This document shows positions 16,880 to 26,193 of a stretch of 64,000 nt of DNA, piece by piece; positions within the stretch are counted from its first letter, which is position 1, and each line of letters opens with the position of its first letter. The DNA is from Clostridium sporogenes (GTDB lineage Bacteria > Bacillota > Clostridia > Clostridiales > Clostridiaceae), in contig NZ_CP011663.1 in the NCBI RefSeq assembly GCF_001020205.1, positions 620,001 to 684,000 of the forward strand. Direction: 5' to 3'. Below the pieces are notes generated by a model that did not search any database, was not told where the DNA came from, and was given only the letters and a program-made list of their open reading frames with translations. The position numbers and the translations under genes were made by a program.

Positions 16880-18802
16880 TTATTTTTGTTTCCAAAGGTT
16901 AAAACTTGCGTCTGATGGCATTCTCCAATCTCCTCTAGGGGATAAACTTATAGTTCCCACTTTAGGACCATCTGGGACCGCAGAACGTTTAAATTGTTGA
17001 GTAAAGAATCTTCTTATAAAATAAGAGAACCATTTATCAATAGTTTCCTTGTCGTAGGAATCTTTAAAAGCTACTTTAGCTAATTGTTTTATTTTATCTG
17101 GAGTGGATCCTTGACGAATAAAATAATAGAGGAAGAAATCATGTAATTCATAAGGTCCTACTATATCTTCAGTTTTTTGAGAGATATTACCTTCTTTATC
17201 TTTTGGTAGTAGTTCAGGACTTACAGGTGTATCTAATATATCTATAAGTATTTCTGATATTTCTTTTACTACTTCATTTTCAGCTACATATCTTACCAAA
17301 TATCTTACTAAGGTTTTAGGAATAGAACAATTTACACTGTACATGGACATATGATCTCCATTATAAGTACACCAACCTAAAGCTAATTCAGACAAGTCAC
17401 CAGTTCCTATGACTAAGCCGCTTTCTTTATTAGCTATATCCATAAGTATTTGAGTTCTCTCTCTTGCTTGAACATTTTCATAGGTAACATCATGTATATC
17501 TTTGTCATGTCCTATATCTTTAAAATGTTGCAATGCTGCATCTACTATATTTATTTCTTTTAAGGTTGTATTTAAGTGTTTACATAGATTTACAGCATTA
17601 TTATAGGTTCTATCTGTAGTTCCAAAACCAGGCATTGTTATAGTTATTATGTTTTCTCTAGGAATGTTTAATTTATCAAAGGTTTTAGCTATAACTAATA
17701 AAGCTAATGTGGAATCTAATCCACCTGAGATACCTATAACTGCTTTTTTCATAGTAGTATGATCAAGTCTTTTAGCTAGAGCTGAAGTTTGTATATTAAA
17801 TATTTCTTTGCATCTTACTGCTCTTTCTTCTTTATTAGAAGGAACAAAAGGGTATTTGTCTATAGGTCTATCAAAGTCACCCACATCATTAATTGCAAAT
17901 TTAAAAGTTATTTCTTCTAATTCCAAATTCATATTCATTGAGTTATCTTTGAAGCTTACATTTTTAAGTCTTTCGTTATTAATTTTATCTATATCTATAA
18001 TACTTGTAATGACTTCATTTTCTCGTTGAAATCTCTTGTTTTCTTTTAATATAGAGCCATTTTCTCCAATTAATAAGTGTCCACTAAATACTAAATCGGT
18101 AGAAGATTCATATACTCCTGATGAGGAATATACATAGGATGCTAAGCATCTACCACTTTGAGATGAAACTAAATTTCGTCTATAATCTGATTTGCTAACT
18201 ATTTCATTAGATGCAGATAAATTTCCGATAATATTAGCTCCCATTAATGCAAGATAACTACTAGGTGGAATTGTAACCCAAAGATCTTCGCATACTTCGA
18301 AAGCAAATTTAAAAATTTTATCAGAAAAAATAAGGTTAACTCCAAAAGGAATGTTTTTTTGGAATGGTAGATTAATCCTTTCACTTTTTATTTTATATCC
18401 TTCAGTAAACCATCTTTTCTCATAGAACTCTGAATAATTAGGTAAATAACTTTTAGGGACAATACCTAGTATTTTTCCGCTAAATATTATAACAGCACAA
18501 TTATAAAGACTATTTCTATATAATAAAGGTGCTCCTACAGCTATTAAAACATCTTTATCTATAGAATATTTACATATATTATGTATTCCATCTAGGGCTT
18601 TGGATATTAATAGACTTTGTGAAAAAAGTTCTCCACAAGTATAAGAAGTTATACAAAGCTCTGGAAAAACTATTAATTTTGATTTTTTTTCTATACACAT
18701 ATCTATACATTTTTTTATGTTTTCTATATTAAAATCTATATCTGCTACATTAGTTACAGGGCAAGCAGTAGATACTCTTATGTAATATTGTGAATTATTC
18801 AT
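16880..18802 (-). CDS. nadE: glutamine-dependent NAD+ synthetase
   Basis: Two-domain enzyme: glutamine + NaAD + ATP to NAD+. The N-terminal nitrilase-fold glutaminase (1-290) has the catalytic triad motifs: Glu48 in FPELCITSY, Lys in VPKSYLPNYSEFYEKR, and Cys in FEVCEDLWV. The C-terminal synthetase domain (about 330-640) has the PP-loop ISGGLDSTLALL, GTGDLSELALGWCTYNGDHM and the adenylation region. Length 640 aa is typical of the large glutamine-dependent form. It is monocistronic, and the final step of NAD biosynthesis is its role. High confidence. Confidence 0.97.
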   Translation of the reverse strand: MNNSQYYIRVSTACPVTNVADIDFNIENIKKCIDMCIEKKSKLIVFPELCITSYTCGELFSQSLLISKALDGIHNICKYSIDKDVLIAVGAPLLYRNSLYNCAVIIFSGKILGIVPKSYLPNYSEFYEKRWFTEGYKIKSERINLPFQKNIPFGVNLIFSDKIFKFAFEVCEDLWVTIPPSSYLALMGANIIGNLSASNEIVSKSDYRRNLVSSQSGRCLASYVYSSSGVYESSTDLVFSGHLLIGENGSILKENKRFQRENEVITSIIDIDKINNERLKNVSFKDNSMNMNLELEEITFKFAINDVGDFDRPIDKYPFVPSNKEERAVRCKEIFNIQTSALAKRLDHTTMKKAVIGISGGLDSTLALLVIAKTFDKLNIPRENIITITMPGFGTTDRTYNNAVNLCKHLNTTLKEINIVDAALQHFKDIGHDKDIHDVTYENVQARERTQILMDIANKESGLVIGTGDLSELALGWCTYNGDHMSMYSVNCSIPKTLVRYLVRYVAENEVVKEISEILIDILDTPVSPELLPKDKEGNISQKTEDIVGPYELHDFFLYYFIRQGSTPDKIKQLAKVAFKDSYDKETIDKWFSYFIRRFFTQQFKRSAVPDGPKVGTISLSPRGDWRMPSDASFNLWKQK

Positions 18803-19026
18803 ATAAAATCCTCCATTTAAAATATTATTACCTTATGATTATATCAAATTAAAGGTAAATAATTAAACTTTAATATAAAATATTAATAAAAAATTATGCA
18901 AAGTACATTTTATTATAAAACTATATCATAATAATATATAGATTATTAAGTTAAAAACTATTTATTTATATTATTTATAAGATTATAATGTATAATAATA
19001 GTAATAATTCAAAAGGGAGGGAGAGT

Positions 19027-19467
19027 ATGTGGAGCAATTTTAGTATTATTGTTTGGATAATAATTGGAACTGCTGCTTTACTATTAGATCTTGCTACTAG
19101 TTCTTTTTTATTTGTTTGGTTCACTTTAGGGGCTATAGCTGCACTTATAGTTCAAATATTAGGATATTCTATGTTTACACAAATTATTGTTTTTGTATTA
19201 ATTAGTATTTTATGTATGGTATTAGGTTATCCAATGGTAAAGAAAATTATTAAGAAACAGGAGAACTCTATATTATCTATTGAAAAAAATTATATTGGAG
19301 AAATTTTTATTGCAGATAAAGATATAAAAGATGAGGGGGTGCTAAAGTTCCAAGGAGTATATTGGAGAGTCACGAATAGTGGAGATTATATAAAAAAGGG
19401 AGATAAGGTAAAAATAATCTCAGTAAAAGGTAACAAAATTTTTATTGAAAAAGTAGAGGAGGAATAA
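19027..19467 (+). CDS. NfeD-family membrane protein
   Basis: Short NfeD protein, 146 aa: three hydrophobic segments (about residues 5-70, WIIIGTAALLLDLATSS and following) and a C-terminal OB-fold soluble domain (about 85-140, YIGEIFIADKDI...GDKVKIISVKGNKIFIEK). The start was set at the ATG after GGGAGGGAG; an in-frame ATG 13 codons earlier has no ribosome binding site. It sits two bases before the SPFH gene, the conserved NfeD-SPFH pair. These pairs form a membrane complex organising membrane microdomains and helping protein quality control. Confidence 0.9.
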   Translation: MWSNFSIIVWIIIGTAALLLDLATSSFLFVWFTLGAIAALIVQILGYSMFTQIIVFVLISILCMVLGYPMVKKIIKKQENSILSIEKNYIGEIFIADKDIKDEGVLKFQGVYWRVTNSGDYIKKGDKVKIISVKGNKIFIEKVEEE

Positions 19468-19469
19468 GT

Positions 19470-20408
19470 ATGGCGATACTTACAATTGTATTATTAGTTA
19501 TTATATTAGTAACATTTTTACTGTCTATAAAAGTTGTAAATACAGGTTATGTTTCTATAGTAGAAAGATTTGGTAAATATCATAGAACCTTGGAGCCAGG
19601 TTGGCATATAATTATGCCCTTTGCAGACTTTGTAAGAAAAAAAGTTTCTACGAAACAACAAATCATAGATATAGATCCACAGAGTGTTATTACACAGGAT
19701 AATGTAAAAATATCTATAGATAATGTTATATTTTATAAAATAATGAACTCTAAAGATGCGGTTTACAATATTGAAGACTATAAAGCAGGTATAACATATT
19801 CCACTATAACAAATATGAGAAATATAGTAGGTAATATGACTTTAGATGAAGTTTTATCAGGAAGAGATAAAATAAATTCAAAATTACTTGAACAAATAGA
19901 TGAAATTACAGATGCTTATGGTATTAAAATTTTATCTGTAGAAATAAAAAATATAGATCCACCAAGAGAAATACAAGAAGCTATGGAAAAACAAATGAGA
20001 GCAGAAAGAGATAAGAGAGCTGCTATACTTCAAGCAGAAGGGGAAAAACAATCAGAAATAGCAAGAGCAGAAGGGGAAAAGCAAGCTAAAATATTACAAT
20101 CAGAAGCAGAGAAAGAAGCTAATATAAGAAGAGCAGAAGGATTAAGAGAATCTCAATTATTAGAAGCAGAAGGTAAAGCTAGAGCTATAGAACAAATAGC
20201 TAATGCAGAATCAGAAGCTATAAGAAAGGTTAATGCATCTATAATAGAATCAGGAACAAATGAAGTAGTTATTGCTTTAAAACAAGTAGACGCACTAAAA
20301 GAAATGGCTAAAAATCCAGCTAATAAATTAATATTACCAAATGAAACATTATCTTCATTAGGTAGCATTGCTGCTATAGGTGATTTGTTAAATAAAGATA
20401 ATAAATAA
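19470..20408 (+). CDS. SPFH/band-7 (stomatin-like) membrane protein
   Basis: One N-terminal membrane segment (residues 2-22), then an SPFH domain (about 25-190: VSIVERFGKYHRTLEPGWH, ITQDNVKISIDNVIFYKI, LSVEIKNIDPPREIQEAMEK), then an alanine/glutamate-rich coiled coil (about 190-260, repeated AEGEKQ units), and a C-terminal region ending KNPANKLILPNETLSSLGS. Resembles QmcA/stomatin. It is co-transcribed with NfeD, with ribosome binding site GAGGAGGAATA inside the end of nfeD. It forms oligomeric rings at the membrane in known homologues. Terminator at 20414. Confidence 0.94.
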   Translation: MAILTIVLLVIILVTFLLSIKVVNTGYVSIVERFGKYHRTLEPGWHIIMPFADFVRKKVSTKQQIIDIDPQSVITQDNVKISIDNVIFYKIMNSKDAVYNIEDYKAGITYSTITNMRNIVGNMTLDEVLSGRDKINSKLLEQIDEITDAYGIKILSVEIKNIDPPREIQEAMEKQMRAERDKRAAILQAEGEKQSEIARAEGEKQAKILQSEAEKEANIRRAEGLRESQLLEAEGKARAIEQIANAESEAIRKVNASIIESGTNEVVIALKQVDALKEMAKNPANKLILPNETLSSLGSIAAIGDLLNKDNK

Positions 20409-20413
20409 AGAAC

Positions 20414-20452
20414 ATCCATAGATTTGATGTGAACAAATCTATGGATATTTTT
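20414..20452 (+). terminator. terminator of the NfeD-SPFH operon
   Basis: ATCCATAGATTTG / CAAATCTATGGAT, 13-bp perfect stem, then T6. It is followed by two further hairpins. Confidence 0.85.
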
Positions 20453-20483
20453 TATTTAACAATTATAATGTGAAATTAGAAGA

Positions 20484-20575
20484 AATAATAAGTTATATCC
20501 CATATATTATTGTGATATAACTTATTATTGTTAACTTAAATCATAAAGGGATATTACTAAATATTACCTTTATGA
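20484..20575. other. two additional consecutive hairpins
   Basis: 20484-20529 is a 16-bp perfect stem (AATAATAAGTTATATC and complement). 20541-20575 is a 9-bp stem (TCATAAAGG / CCTTTATGA). Neither ends in a clear T tract. They follow the operon terminator, so they may belong to a short RNA or be repeat relics. Confidence 0.45.
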
Positions 20576-20665
20576 TATAATATGTATAATTTATATGATT
20601 ATATATAAATTATTATTTTGCATAGTATAGTAGAAAAAATTTAAATATGAATATTAATTAATGCA

Positions 20666-20694
20666 TTGACTTTTTTATATATTAATTTTAATAT
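20666..20694 (+). promoter_or_regulatory. promoter upstream of aminopeptidase P
   Basis: TTGACT, 17 bases, TAATAT. It implies a leader of about 200 bases before the start at 20902. The leader has no recognised riboswitch. Confidence 0.55.
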
Positions 20695-20901
20695 TAGAAC
20701 TTTTTTTATAGGGACAGTAATTTTTATAATATCAGGAATTTTGCTTTAAAAATATATTAGAGAGCTGAAACGTGATAGTTCTAATATAAGTAGTGCAGAG
20801 TAAAAAAATTACAATGTGTATAAGTAGAAAGTTAAAAAATGAATAAATAAAAAACTATAGGAATATAGCAGTTAAACACAAAATAATTAGGGGGGATTTT
20901 T

Positions 20902-22137
20902 GTGAATAAAGAATTTTTTATGAGAAACAGAAAAAACTTAGGGGAGAGTATAGAAGAGGGGATAATTGTTATATTTGCAGGCAAGGCACCTTATAAGTCA
21001 GCAGACGAAACCTATCCATTTACACCTAACAGAAACTTTTATTATTTAACTGGAATAGAAGAGGAACAGATAATATTAGTTATAACTAAAAAAAATAAAG
21101 AAACAAAAGAACATTTATATATACAAAGACCGGATCCAATAATGGCAAGATGGGTAGGGGCAACCATTAGTGAAAAAGAAGCTAAAAATATAAGTGGAAT
21201 AGAAAATATAGAATATGTGGATAAATTTTTTGATGATTTTCCGATCTTTATAAATAGAAGTGGGTTTAATAAAGTATACTTAGATTTAGAAAGAAGAGAG
21301 TGGGAAGAAAACTTTACACCGGCTCAAATTTTTGCTAAAGAATTAAAAGAAAAATATCCTTATGTAAAAATAGAAAATATCTATAAAAATATATGCTATT
21401 TAAGAACAATAAAAAGTGAAGAGGAGATAGAATTAATCAAAAAAGCTATAGATATAACTAAAGAAGGTATATATAACATGATGAAAAACATAAAGCCAAA
21501 TATGATGGAATATGAAGTGGAAGCATATTTTGACTTTTCCTTAAAGAAAAATGGTGTTACAGATTATGCCTTTGAAACTATAGCAGCAGCTGGAAAAAAT
21601 GCTACAGTGCTACATTATAGCGAAAATAATTGTAAAATAGAAAATAACTCTTTAATACTCTGTGATTTAGGAGCTCAATATAAATATTATAATGGTGATA
21701 TAACAAGAACTTTTCCAGCCAATGGAAAGTTTACAGAAAGACAAAAGGAAGTATATAAAGTAGTTTTAGAAGCTAATAAAGCTATAATTAAAAATGCAAA
21801 ATCAGGAGTTACCTTTAAAGAAATAGAAGAAATAACTAAAAAAACATTAATAGAAGGATGCAAAAAATTAGGAATATTACAAGATGAAAAAGAGTTAAGA
21901 AAATATTATTTTCATAGTTTTGGGCATTACTTAGGCTTAGATACTCATGATGTAGGAAGTTATGAAGTAGAATTAAAACCAGGTATGGTTATAACAAATG
22001 AACCAGGTCTTTATATAGAAGAAGAAGGTATTGGAATAAGAATAGAGGATGATTTATTAATAACAGAGAACGGGTGTGAAGTTTTAAGTAAGGATATAAT
22101 TAAAAGTATAGAAGAAATAGAAAACTTCATGAAATAA
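20902..22137 (+). CDS. pepP: Xaa-Pro aminopeptidase (aminopeptidase P)
   Basis: M24 metallopeptidase removing N-terminal residues before proline. The N-terminal creatinase-like domain (about 1-160: YKSADETYPFTPNRNFYYLTG) and the C-terminal pita-bread domain (170-405) are both present. Metal ligands: Asp in LILCDLGAQYKYYNGDITRT (two aspartates), His in YYFHSFGHYLGLDTHD, Glu in ITNEPGLYIEEEGIGIRIED (two glutamates). No signal peptide: cytosolic. Start is GTG with a strong ribosome binding site (TAGGGGGGA). 411 aa is typical. The stop codon abuts an R2 palindromic repeat, which may act as terminator or 3' end. Confidence 0.95.
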   Translation: MNKEFFMRNRKNLGESIEEGIIVIFAGKAPYKSADETYPFTPNRNFYYLTGIEEEQIILVITKKNKETKEHLYIQRPDPIMARWVGATISEKEAKNISGIENIEYVDKFFDDFPIFINRSGFNKVYLDLERREWEENFTPAQIFAKELKEKYPYVKIENIYKNICYLRTIKSEEEIELIKKAIDITKEGIYNMMKNIKPNMMEYEVEAYFDFSLKKNGVTDYAFETIAAAGKNATVLHYSENNCKIENNSLILCDLGAQYKYYNGDITRTFPANGKFTERQKEVYKVVLEANKAIIKNAKSGVTFKEIEEITKKTLIEGCKKLGILQDEKELRKYYFHSFGHYLGLDTHDVGSYEVELKPGMVITNEPGLYIEEEGIGIRIEDDLLITENGCEVLSKDIIKSIEEIENFMK

Positions 22138-22472
22138 GGAAATTACGACTTAAAGTAAGTTATACCACAGCCTATTAAAAAGGGATATGTGGCTACAAAG
22201 GCGTCTCAATTCGCTAAGAGATTCTAATTTGTTTTTTAGAAAATATATTGAAAAAAATGAAACTCGCTGACCGCTCAAACAATCATTTTTTTCTAATATA
22301 TTTTCAAAAAACAAATAAGAATCCCTAAGCTTTTTCGAATGCCTTTTACGCCACATATCCCTCTTTTTAATAGGCTGAAGTTAGTATAACTCTTTAAAGA
22401 TAATTTCAGTGGGGCAAGATAGGTACAAAAGGAAGATTTTACTCCACTTCGTTCTGTAAAATCCACAATTAT
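22138..22472 (+). repeat. R2 long palindromic repeat, full copy 2
   Basis: It starts directly after the aminopeptidase stop: GGAAATTACGACTTAAA, then AAAAAGGGATATGTGGC, nested inverted arms (GAGATTCTAATTTGTTTTTT and a complement), GCCACATATCCCTCTTT, then the right-end hairpin built from AGATTTTACTCCACTTCG and GTAAAATCCACAATTATA. It aligns end to end, in opposite orientation, with 3606-3976. Any open frame within it is shadowed by the palindrome. Confidence 0.78.
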
Positions 22473-22565
22473 ATTTTCTCTTTTAAGATATTTGTATCAT
22501 TATTAAGAATATAAATAAATATAAACTATTTATTAGTAATACAATAATTTGTATTATATAAAATC

Positions 22566-23627
22566 TTAATTAGCAATAAGAGTATATTCATTATTAGTAA
22601 GTGTAAAGTTACCTTTTAAACCATCAGTGATATATATTTTTTTATCTTTGGTTATAAATACAGCATCAATATTTCTAACTTTTCTTACAAGGTCCATGCC
22701 ACCTTTTAATCCAAATTGAAATACACAATTAGACATACCATCTGCATTAGATGATTTATCAGCTATTATTGTTACAGAAAGAAGCTCGTTTTCCACAGGA
22801 TAGCCTGTCTTACTATTCATTATATGATGGTATCTTTTACCTTTGCATTCAAAAAATCTTTCATATGTTCCAGATGTAACAACAGATTTATTCGAATTAT
22901 TTTTTATTTGTACACTTCCTAAAATACTTCCTCTAGTAGCATATGGATCTTGAATATATACATTCCAGTGGTCTCTATTGGGATTACTTCCCATGGTTAG
23001 GATATTTCCACCTAAATTAATAAGAGCATTCTTAACATCATTATTAGCTAATACAATAGCAACCTCATCTGCAATATAACCTTTTGCTAGACCACCTAAA
23101 TCTATTTTTGTCCCTTCTTTTTTTAGCATAGCTGTATTACTGGATTCATCAATTTGTAAGGCTCTATAATCTACATGTTTTAGAGCATTTTGTAAATCCA
23201 TTTGATTGGGGATAGCTTCTTTATTAGTACCAATATTCCATAATTTAGAAATAGCTCCAATTGTAATATCAAATTTTCCTTGAGAAAGTTGAGAGTAATA
23301 GATACCCTTCTTTAATATTTTTAAAGTATCCTTACTTATTTTTACAGCATGCTTACCAGCAGCATTATTTAGTTCAATAATTTCACTAGTATCAGCATTG
23401 TTCACTGTTATTTTACTCTCAATTCCCCTAATTTTGTCATAAGCCCTATCTAATACTTTTTCATTAACTTTATCATATACACTAATTTTGCAAAGTGTTC
23501 CTAAACAAAATTCATCTTTTGATATTGGCGCATTGTAAGCACGTTTAGAAAATACGTCTAAAGTAACAATGATTATTAAAATAACAACCATTATTATTGT
23601 TAAAATTAATCTTTTATTAAGTTTCAT
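22566..23627 (-). CDS. apbE: FAD:protein FMN transferase (ApbE)
   Basis: Flavin transferase that attaches FMN to Thr/Ser of extracytoplasmic flavoproteins (for example Rnf or Nqr subunits). Residues 1-25 form a membrane anchor (KLNKRLILTIIMVVILIIIV), so the domain is outside. ApbE motifs: CLGTLCKISVYD, DLGGLAKGYIADEVA near residue 175, NLGGNILTMGSNP, and TSGTYERFFECKGKRYHHIM with the conserved His and Asp-containing metal site further on (IADKSSNADGMSN). The start was set at ATG 23627, 10 bases after GGGGAGA; an in-frame TTG 7 codons upstream is less likely. Monocistronic. Confidence 0.94.
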   Translation of the reverse strand: MKLNKRLILTIIMVVILIIIVTLDVFSKRAYNAPISKDEFCLGTLCKISVYDKVNEKVLDRAYDKIRGIESKITVNNADTSEIIELNNAAGKHAVKISKDTLKILKKGIYYSQLSQGKFDITIGAISKLWNIGTNKEAIPNQMDLQNALKHVDYRALQIDESSNTAMLKKEGTKIDLGGLAKGYIADEVAIVLANNDVKNALINLGGNILTMGSNPNRDHWNVYIQDPYATRGSILGSVQIKNNSNKSVVTSGTYERFFECKGKRYHHIMNSKTGYPVENELLSVTIIADKSSNADGMSNCVFQFGLKGGMDLVRKVRNIDAVFITKDKKIYITDGLKGNFTLTNNEYTLIAN

Positions 23628-23954
23628 TTTAACATCTCCCCTACCCAAATAATTTATTTTATTGCTGAATTGTAGAGTTTTTATACATTAAATAGAGTTA
23701 AACATCTTCCGTACATATGGCTTCAATAGACTTCTTCTTAAAAATGTATCATATTTTACTAAAATCATATCATTTAATGGCAATAATTCAATCATTAGTT
23801 AACAAATAATCTTCCCTACATCCCATAATTTAGAGGCATTTTACAAAAAGAAGATTTAATTTTTTATTTGGAAAGTTAATAACATATATGTAATTAATTA
23901 CATACATTATTTTTCTAGATATCTATTTTCAATAAAACTATTTATTGTATGTTT

Positions 23955-24012
23955 TGTAAGGTTAACTTGACATTGGAATAATTTGTTGATATATTTGCAA
24001 TGTAAGGTTAAC
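23955..24012 (+). promoter_or_regulatory. promoter with flanking operator repeats for the XRE-deformylase operon
   Basis: TTGACA (23967-23972), 17 bases, TATATT (23990-23995). The 12-mer TGTAAGGTTAAC occurs twice, at 23955-23966 immediately upstream of the -35 and at 24001-24012 around the expected start site. This placement is typical of an autoregulatory operator for the XRE repressor encoded just downstream. Confidence 0.7.
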
Positions 24013-24031
24013 ATTACAGGAGTGATTATTA

Positions 24032-24268
24032 ATGAAGAATAGAATAAAAGAATTTCGTGAAGTTTTTGGATTAACACAAGAACAATTAGGAAAACTTATA
24101 GGTGTGTCAAGACAAGCAATTAATGCTATTGAAACAGAAAAGTTTGAACCATCTATATGGTTGGCTTATGATATTTGTAAAATATTTCATCGCTCTATAG
24201 AAGAGGTTTTTCTTTTTGAGGAAAGTGAAAAAAAATCCAGGGCACGGCAAAGTAGAGGTGTATTTTAA
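24032..24268 (+). CDS. XRE-family HTH regulator
   Basis: 78-aa Cro/C1-type regulator. The helix-turn-helix spans residues about 5-58 (FREVFGLTQEQLGKLIGVSR, QAINAIETEKFEPSIWLAY), like YozG/YgzD-type small repressors. A short charged tail follows (EESEKKSRARQSRG). Ribosome binding site AGGAGTG. Its stop codon is adjacent to the start of the deformylase gene, so the two are one unit. Two copies of TGTAAGGTTAAC flank its promoter, suggesting it controls its own operon. Likely a repressor of an accessory deformylase; the inducer is unknown. Confidence 0.88.
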   Translation: MKNRIKEFREVFGLTQEQLGKLIGVSRQAINAIETEKFEPSIWLAYDICKIFHRSIEEVFLFEESEKKSRARQSRGVF

Positions 24269-24721
24269 ATGGCATTAAGACAAATTAGGATGTTTGATGA
24301 TAAAATATTGAGAAAAAAGAGTAAAGTAGTTGAAGTAGTAGATGATAAAATAAGACAAATATTAAATGATATGGCAGATACTATGTATAATACAGAAAAT
24401 GGGGGAGGATTAGCTGGGCCACAAGTTGGTATATTAAAACGATTGGTTGTAATTGATATGGGACAAGGGCTTATAAAATTAGTTAATCCAAAGATAATTA
24501 ACAAAGAGGGAACCCAAGAAGTTATAGAGGGTTGTTTAAGTATTCCTAATACATGGGGAAAACTAATAAGACCTAAAAAGGTAACCATACAAGCATTAAA
24601 TGAATGTGGTAAGAAGATTATACTAACAGGTACAGGAGATTTAGCAAAATGTTTCTGTCATGAAATAGACCATTTAGAAGGTATTGTTTTTACCGATTTA
24701 GTTACTAAATATATAAAATAG
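24269..24721 (+). CDS. def: peptide deformylase
   Basis: Removes the N-formyl group from nascent peptides. All three motifs are present: GGGLAGPQVG (family GxGxAAxQ, here with Gly for the second Ala), EGCLSIP with the metal Cys, and CHEIDHLEG with the two metal His and catalytic Glu. Length 150 aa is normal for a Clostridium enzyme. It is immediately downstream of an XRE repressor (stop and start adjacent) rather than with fmt. This suggests an accessory, regulated deformylase, perhaps linked to antibiotic (actinonin-like) exposure. That regulatory role is inference. Confidence 0.95.
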   Translation: MALRQIRMFDDKILRKKSKVVEVVDDKIRQILNDMADTMYNTENGGGLAGPQVGILKRLVVIDMGQGLIKLVNPKIINKEGTQEVIEGCLSIPNTWGKLIRPKKVTIQALNECGKKIILTGTGDLAKCFCHEIDHLEGIVFTDLVTKYIK

Positions 24722-24769
24722 CATTACTTGTACTTTTTATTTTAATTTTTAACTTTTGGAGGAGTTATA

Positions 24770-24808
24770 CTGTCTTCTTTTTTTAGCAAGGGTAATAACT
24801 CCATTTTA
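24770..24808 (+). terminator. weak terminator after deformylase
   Basis: GGAGTTAT / ATAACTCC, 8-bp stem with a loop of about 16 bases, then CATTTT. The T tract is short. Confidence 0.45.
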
Positions 24809-24854
24809 AATGTTGATTCCTTACAGCATTAAGTATCATAATAGGGTAAGGAAG

Positions 24855-25304
24855 TTAATTAAATACATTCATTTTTTTCAGTTGTGTATAAAACCAGTAG
24901 TTTATTAAGTATGGCAGTAAGTAGCTTATAAAGGTAAATCCTATATTCCAACCATTTGAATAGAATATCTTCCCACTTAATATTCCAAGCCATTCAAGGG
25001 AGGTTGTAAAAATTGTTGCAATAAATACAAGAATATAAGGGTTAATTTTTGACTTATTAATATAATGAATTAAATAAACTGAGAGTATAGGATATATTCC
25101 TAAATCATAGGGGATAGTAGCAAATTTACCATATTGTTGTGGATATATGCTCCAAAAGTTATAAAAGAATCCTAATGAATTCACTGTATATGCTATAACA
25201 CTTTGAAAAGGTGCTATAGTAAAAAGTACTTTTCTATCTTTAAAATAAAATACTATGCCTGAAATCCACGGAATTATAAAAGCAATTATTATATTAAATA
25301 ACAT
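24855..25304 (-). CDS. CBO0543-like membrane protein
   Basis: 149-aa integral membrane protein with five hydrophobic segments. It resembles the CBO0543 family of Firmicutes membrane proteins (repeated aromatic-rich helices, NSLGFFYNFWSIYPQQYGKF in an extracellular loop, conserved Pro and Trp). The family's function is unknown; some members are linked to sporulation genes. Monocistronic, minus strand. The family name is from memory and should be checked by a profile search. Confidence 0.65.
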   Translation of the reverse strand: MLFNIIIAFIIPWISGIVFYFKDRKVLFTIAPFQSVIAYTVNSLGFFYNFWSIYPQQYGKFATIPYDLGIYPILSVYLIHYINKSKINPYILVFIATIFTTSLEWLGILSGKIFYSNGWNIGFTFISYLLPYLINYWFYTQLKKMNVFN

Positions 25305-25655
25305 TAAATCACCTAATTAATATTTTTGCATTATTATATCCATTATTTAAATAAATATTATAAGTTGCATTGTAATATTTTTATTACGCGTATTTCTGTA
25401 TAGCATATGATTAATTCATTTAAGTATTTTTAAGATATTTTATTCTTTTTATGGAAATTTATATTTCCCTTGTTAAATTCATTTGCTTCGATATTGGTTC
25501 CTATGTTCTATATTATAACTAAGAAAAGCATTCATAATTTTATTTAAAAGAATATATAGTAATTCTTTTAGTAGTAGTGGACTTAAATATAAAAAAGGGT
25601 TATAATATTTGTTATTAACAGATAATAAATATTATATAAAAGATAGGAGATAGTA
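25305..25655. other. intergenic stretch
   Basis: Divergent promoter region for the CBO0543-like gene and the BFD-like ferredoxin. I see no ORF, hairpin or known RNA motif. Confidence 0.4.
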
Positions 25656-25868
25656 ATGAATAATAACGCAAATGAGCAAATAATGGATAAATTGAAGAAA
25701 GTATGCATATGTAAAAATATAAATAGATTGACTATAAAAAATGCTATAAAATCAGGAGCTAAAACGGTAGAAGAAGTTAGAAAAGCTACTGGAGCAGGTA
25801 CTGGAGCGTGCAAGGGTAATAGATGCACTTATACTATAGAAAAATTATTAGAAGAGTACTCAAAATAA
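25656..25868 (+). CDS. BFD-like [2Fe-2S] protein
   Basis: Small (70 aa) bacterioferritin-associated-ferredoxin-like domain. Four cysteines in the pattern CxC (VCICK, residues about 17-19) and C-x4-C (GACKGNRC near residue 51-56) match BFD-like [2Fe-2S] domains found in BFD, NifU and CopZ-like proteins. Helical region TIKNAIKSGAKTVEEVRKAT between. Ribosome binding site TAGGAGATAG. No bacterioferritin gene is adjacent; the partner is unknown. Followed by a hairpin terminator. Confidence 0.88.
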   Translation: MNNNANEQIMDKLKKVCICKNINRLTIKNAIKSGAKTVEEVRKATGAGTGACKGNRCTYTIEKLLEEYSK

Positions 25869-26012
25869 TATAAAGGACTATAAAGTATTTTAAAGTTATG
25901 ATTTTGTTGTGAACTTATTCCTTGCTTAATAAAAGTGTAAGCTATATATTTAAGATATTAATAATCTTTAAAGATATAAAAAAATTGTATTTAAAAATTA
26001 AATATAATTTTT

Positions 26013-26068
26013 AAGCATTATCAATATTATTGAATTATTTACTTCAATAAATTTTGATAATGTTTTTA
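26013..26068 (+). terminator. intrinsic terminator
   Basis: AGCATTATCAATATTATTGAA and its partially complementary arm TTCAATAAATTTTGATAAT form a long AT-rich stem, then T5. It lies about 150 bases after the BFD-like gene. Confidence 0.6.
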
Positions 26069-26193
26069 TTATTTTGTTATAGAATATACTCAACAAATTG
26101 AAGTATTATATATTTGATATTTTGCTTTATATGGAATAAAATGTGAGTATATTAAAAATAGCTAGTTATTAGTTTTGTAGTTAGGGGGATAAT

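Noticed and set aside
22150..22356. 68-aa ORF on the minus strand inside R2
   Set aside because: It lies entirely in a palindromic repeat, has no ribosome binding site and no homologous frame in the other R2 copy.
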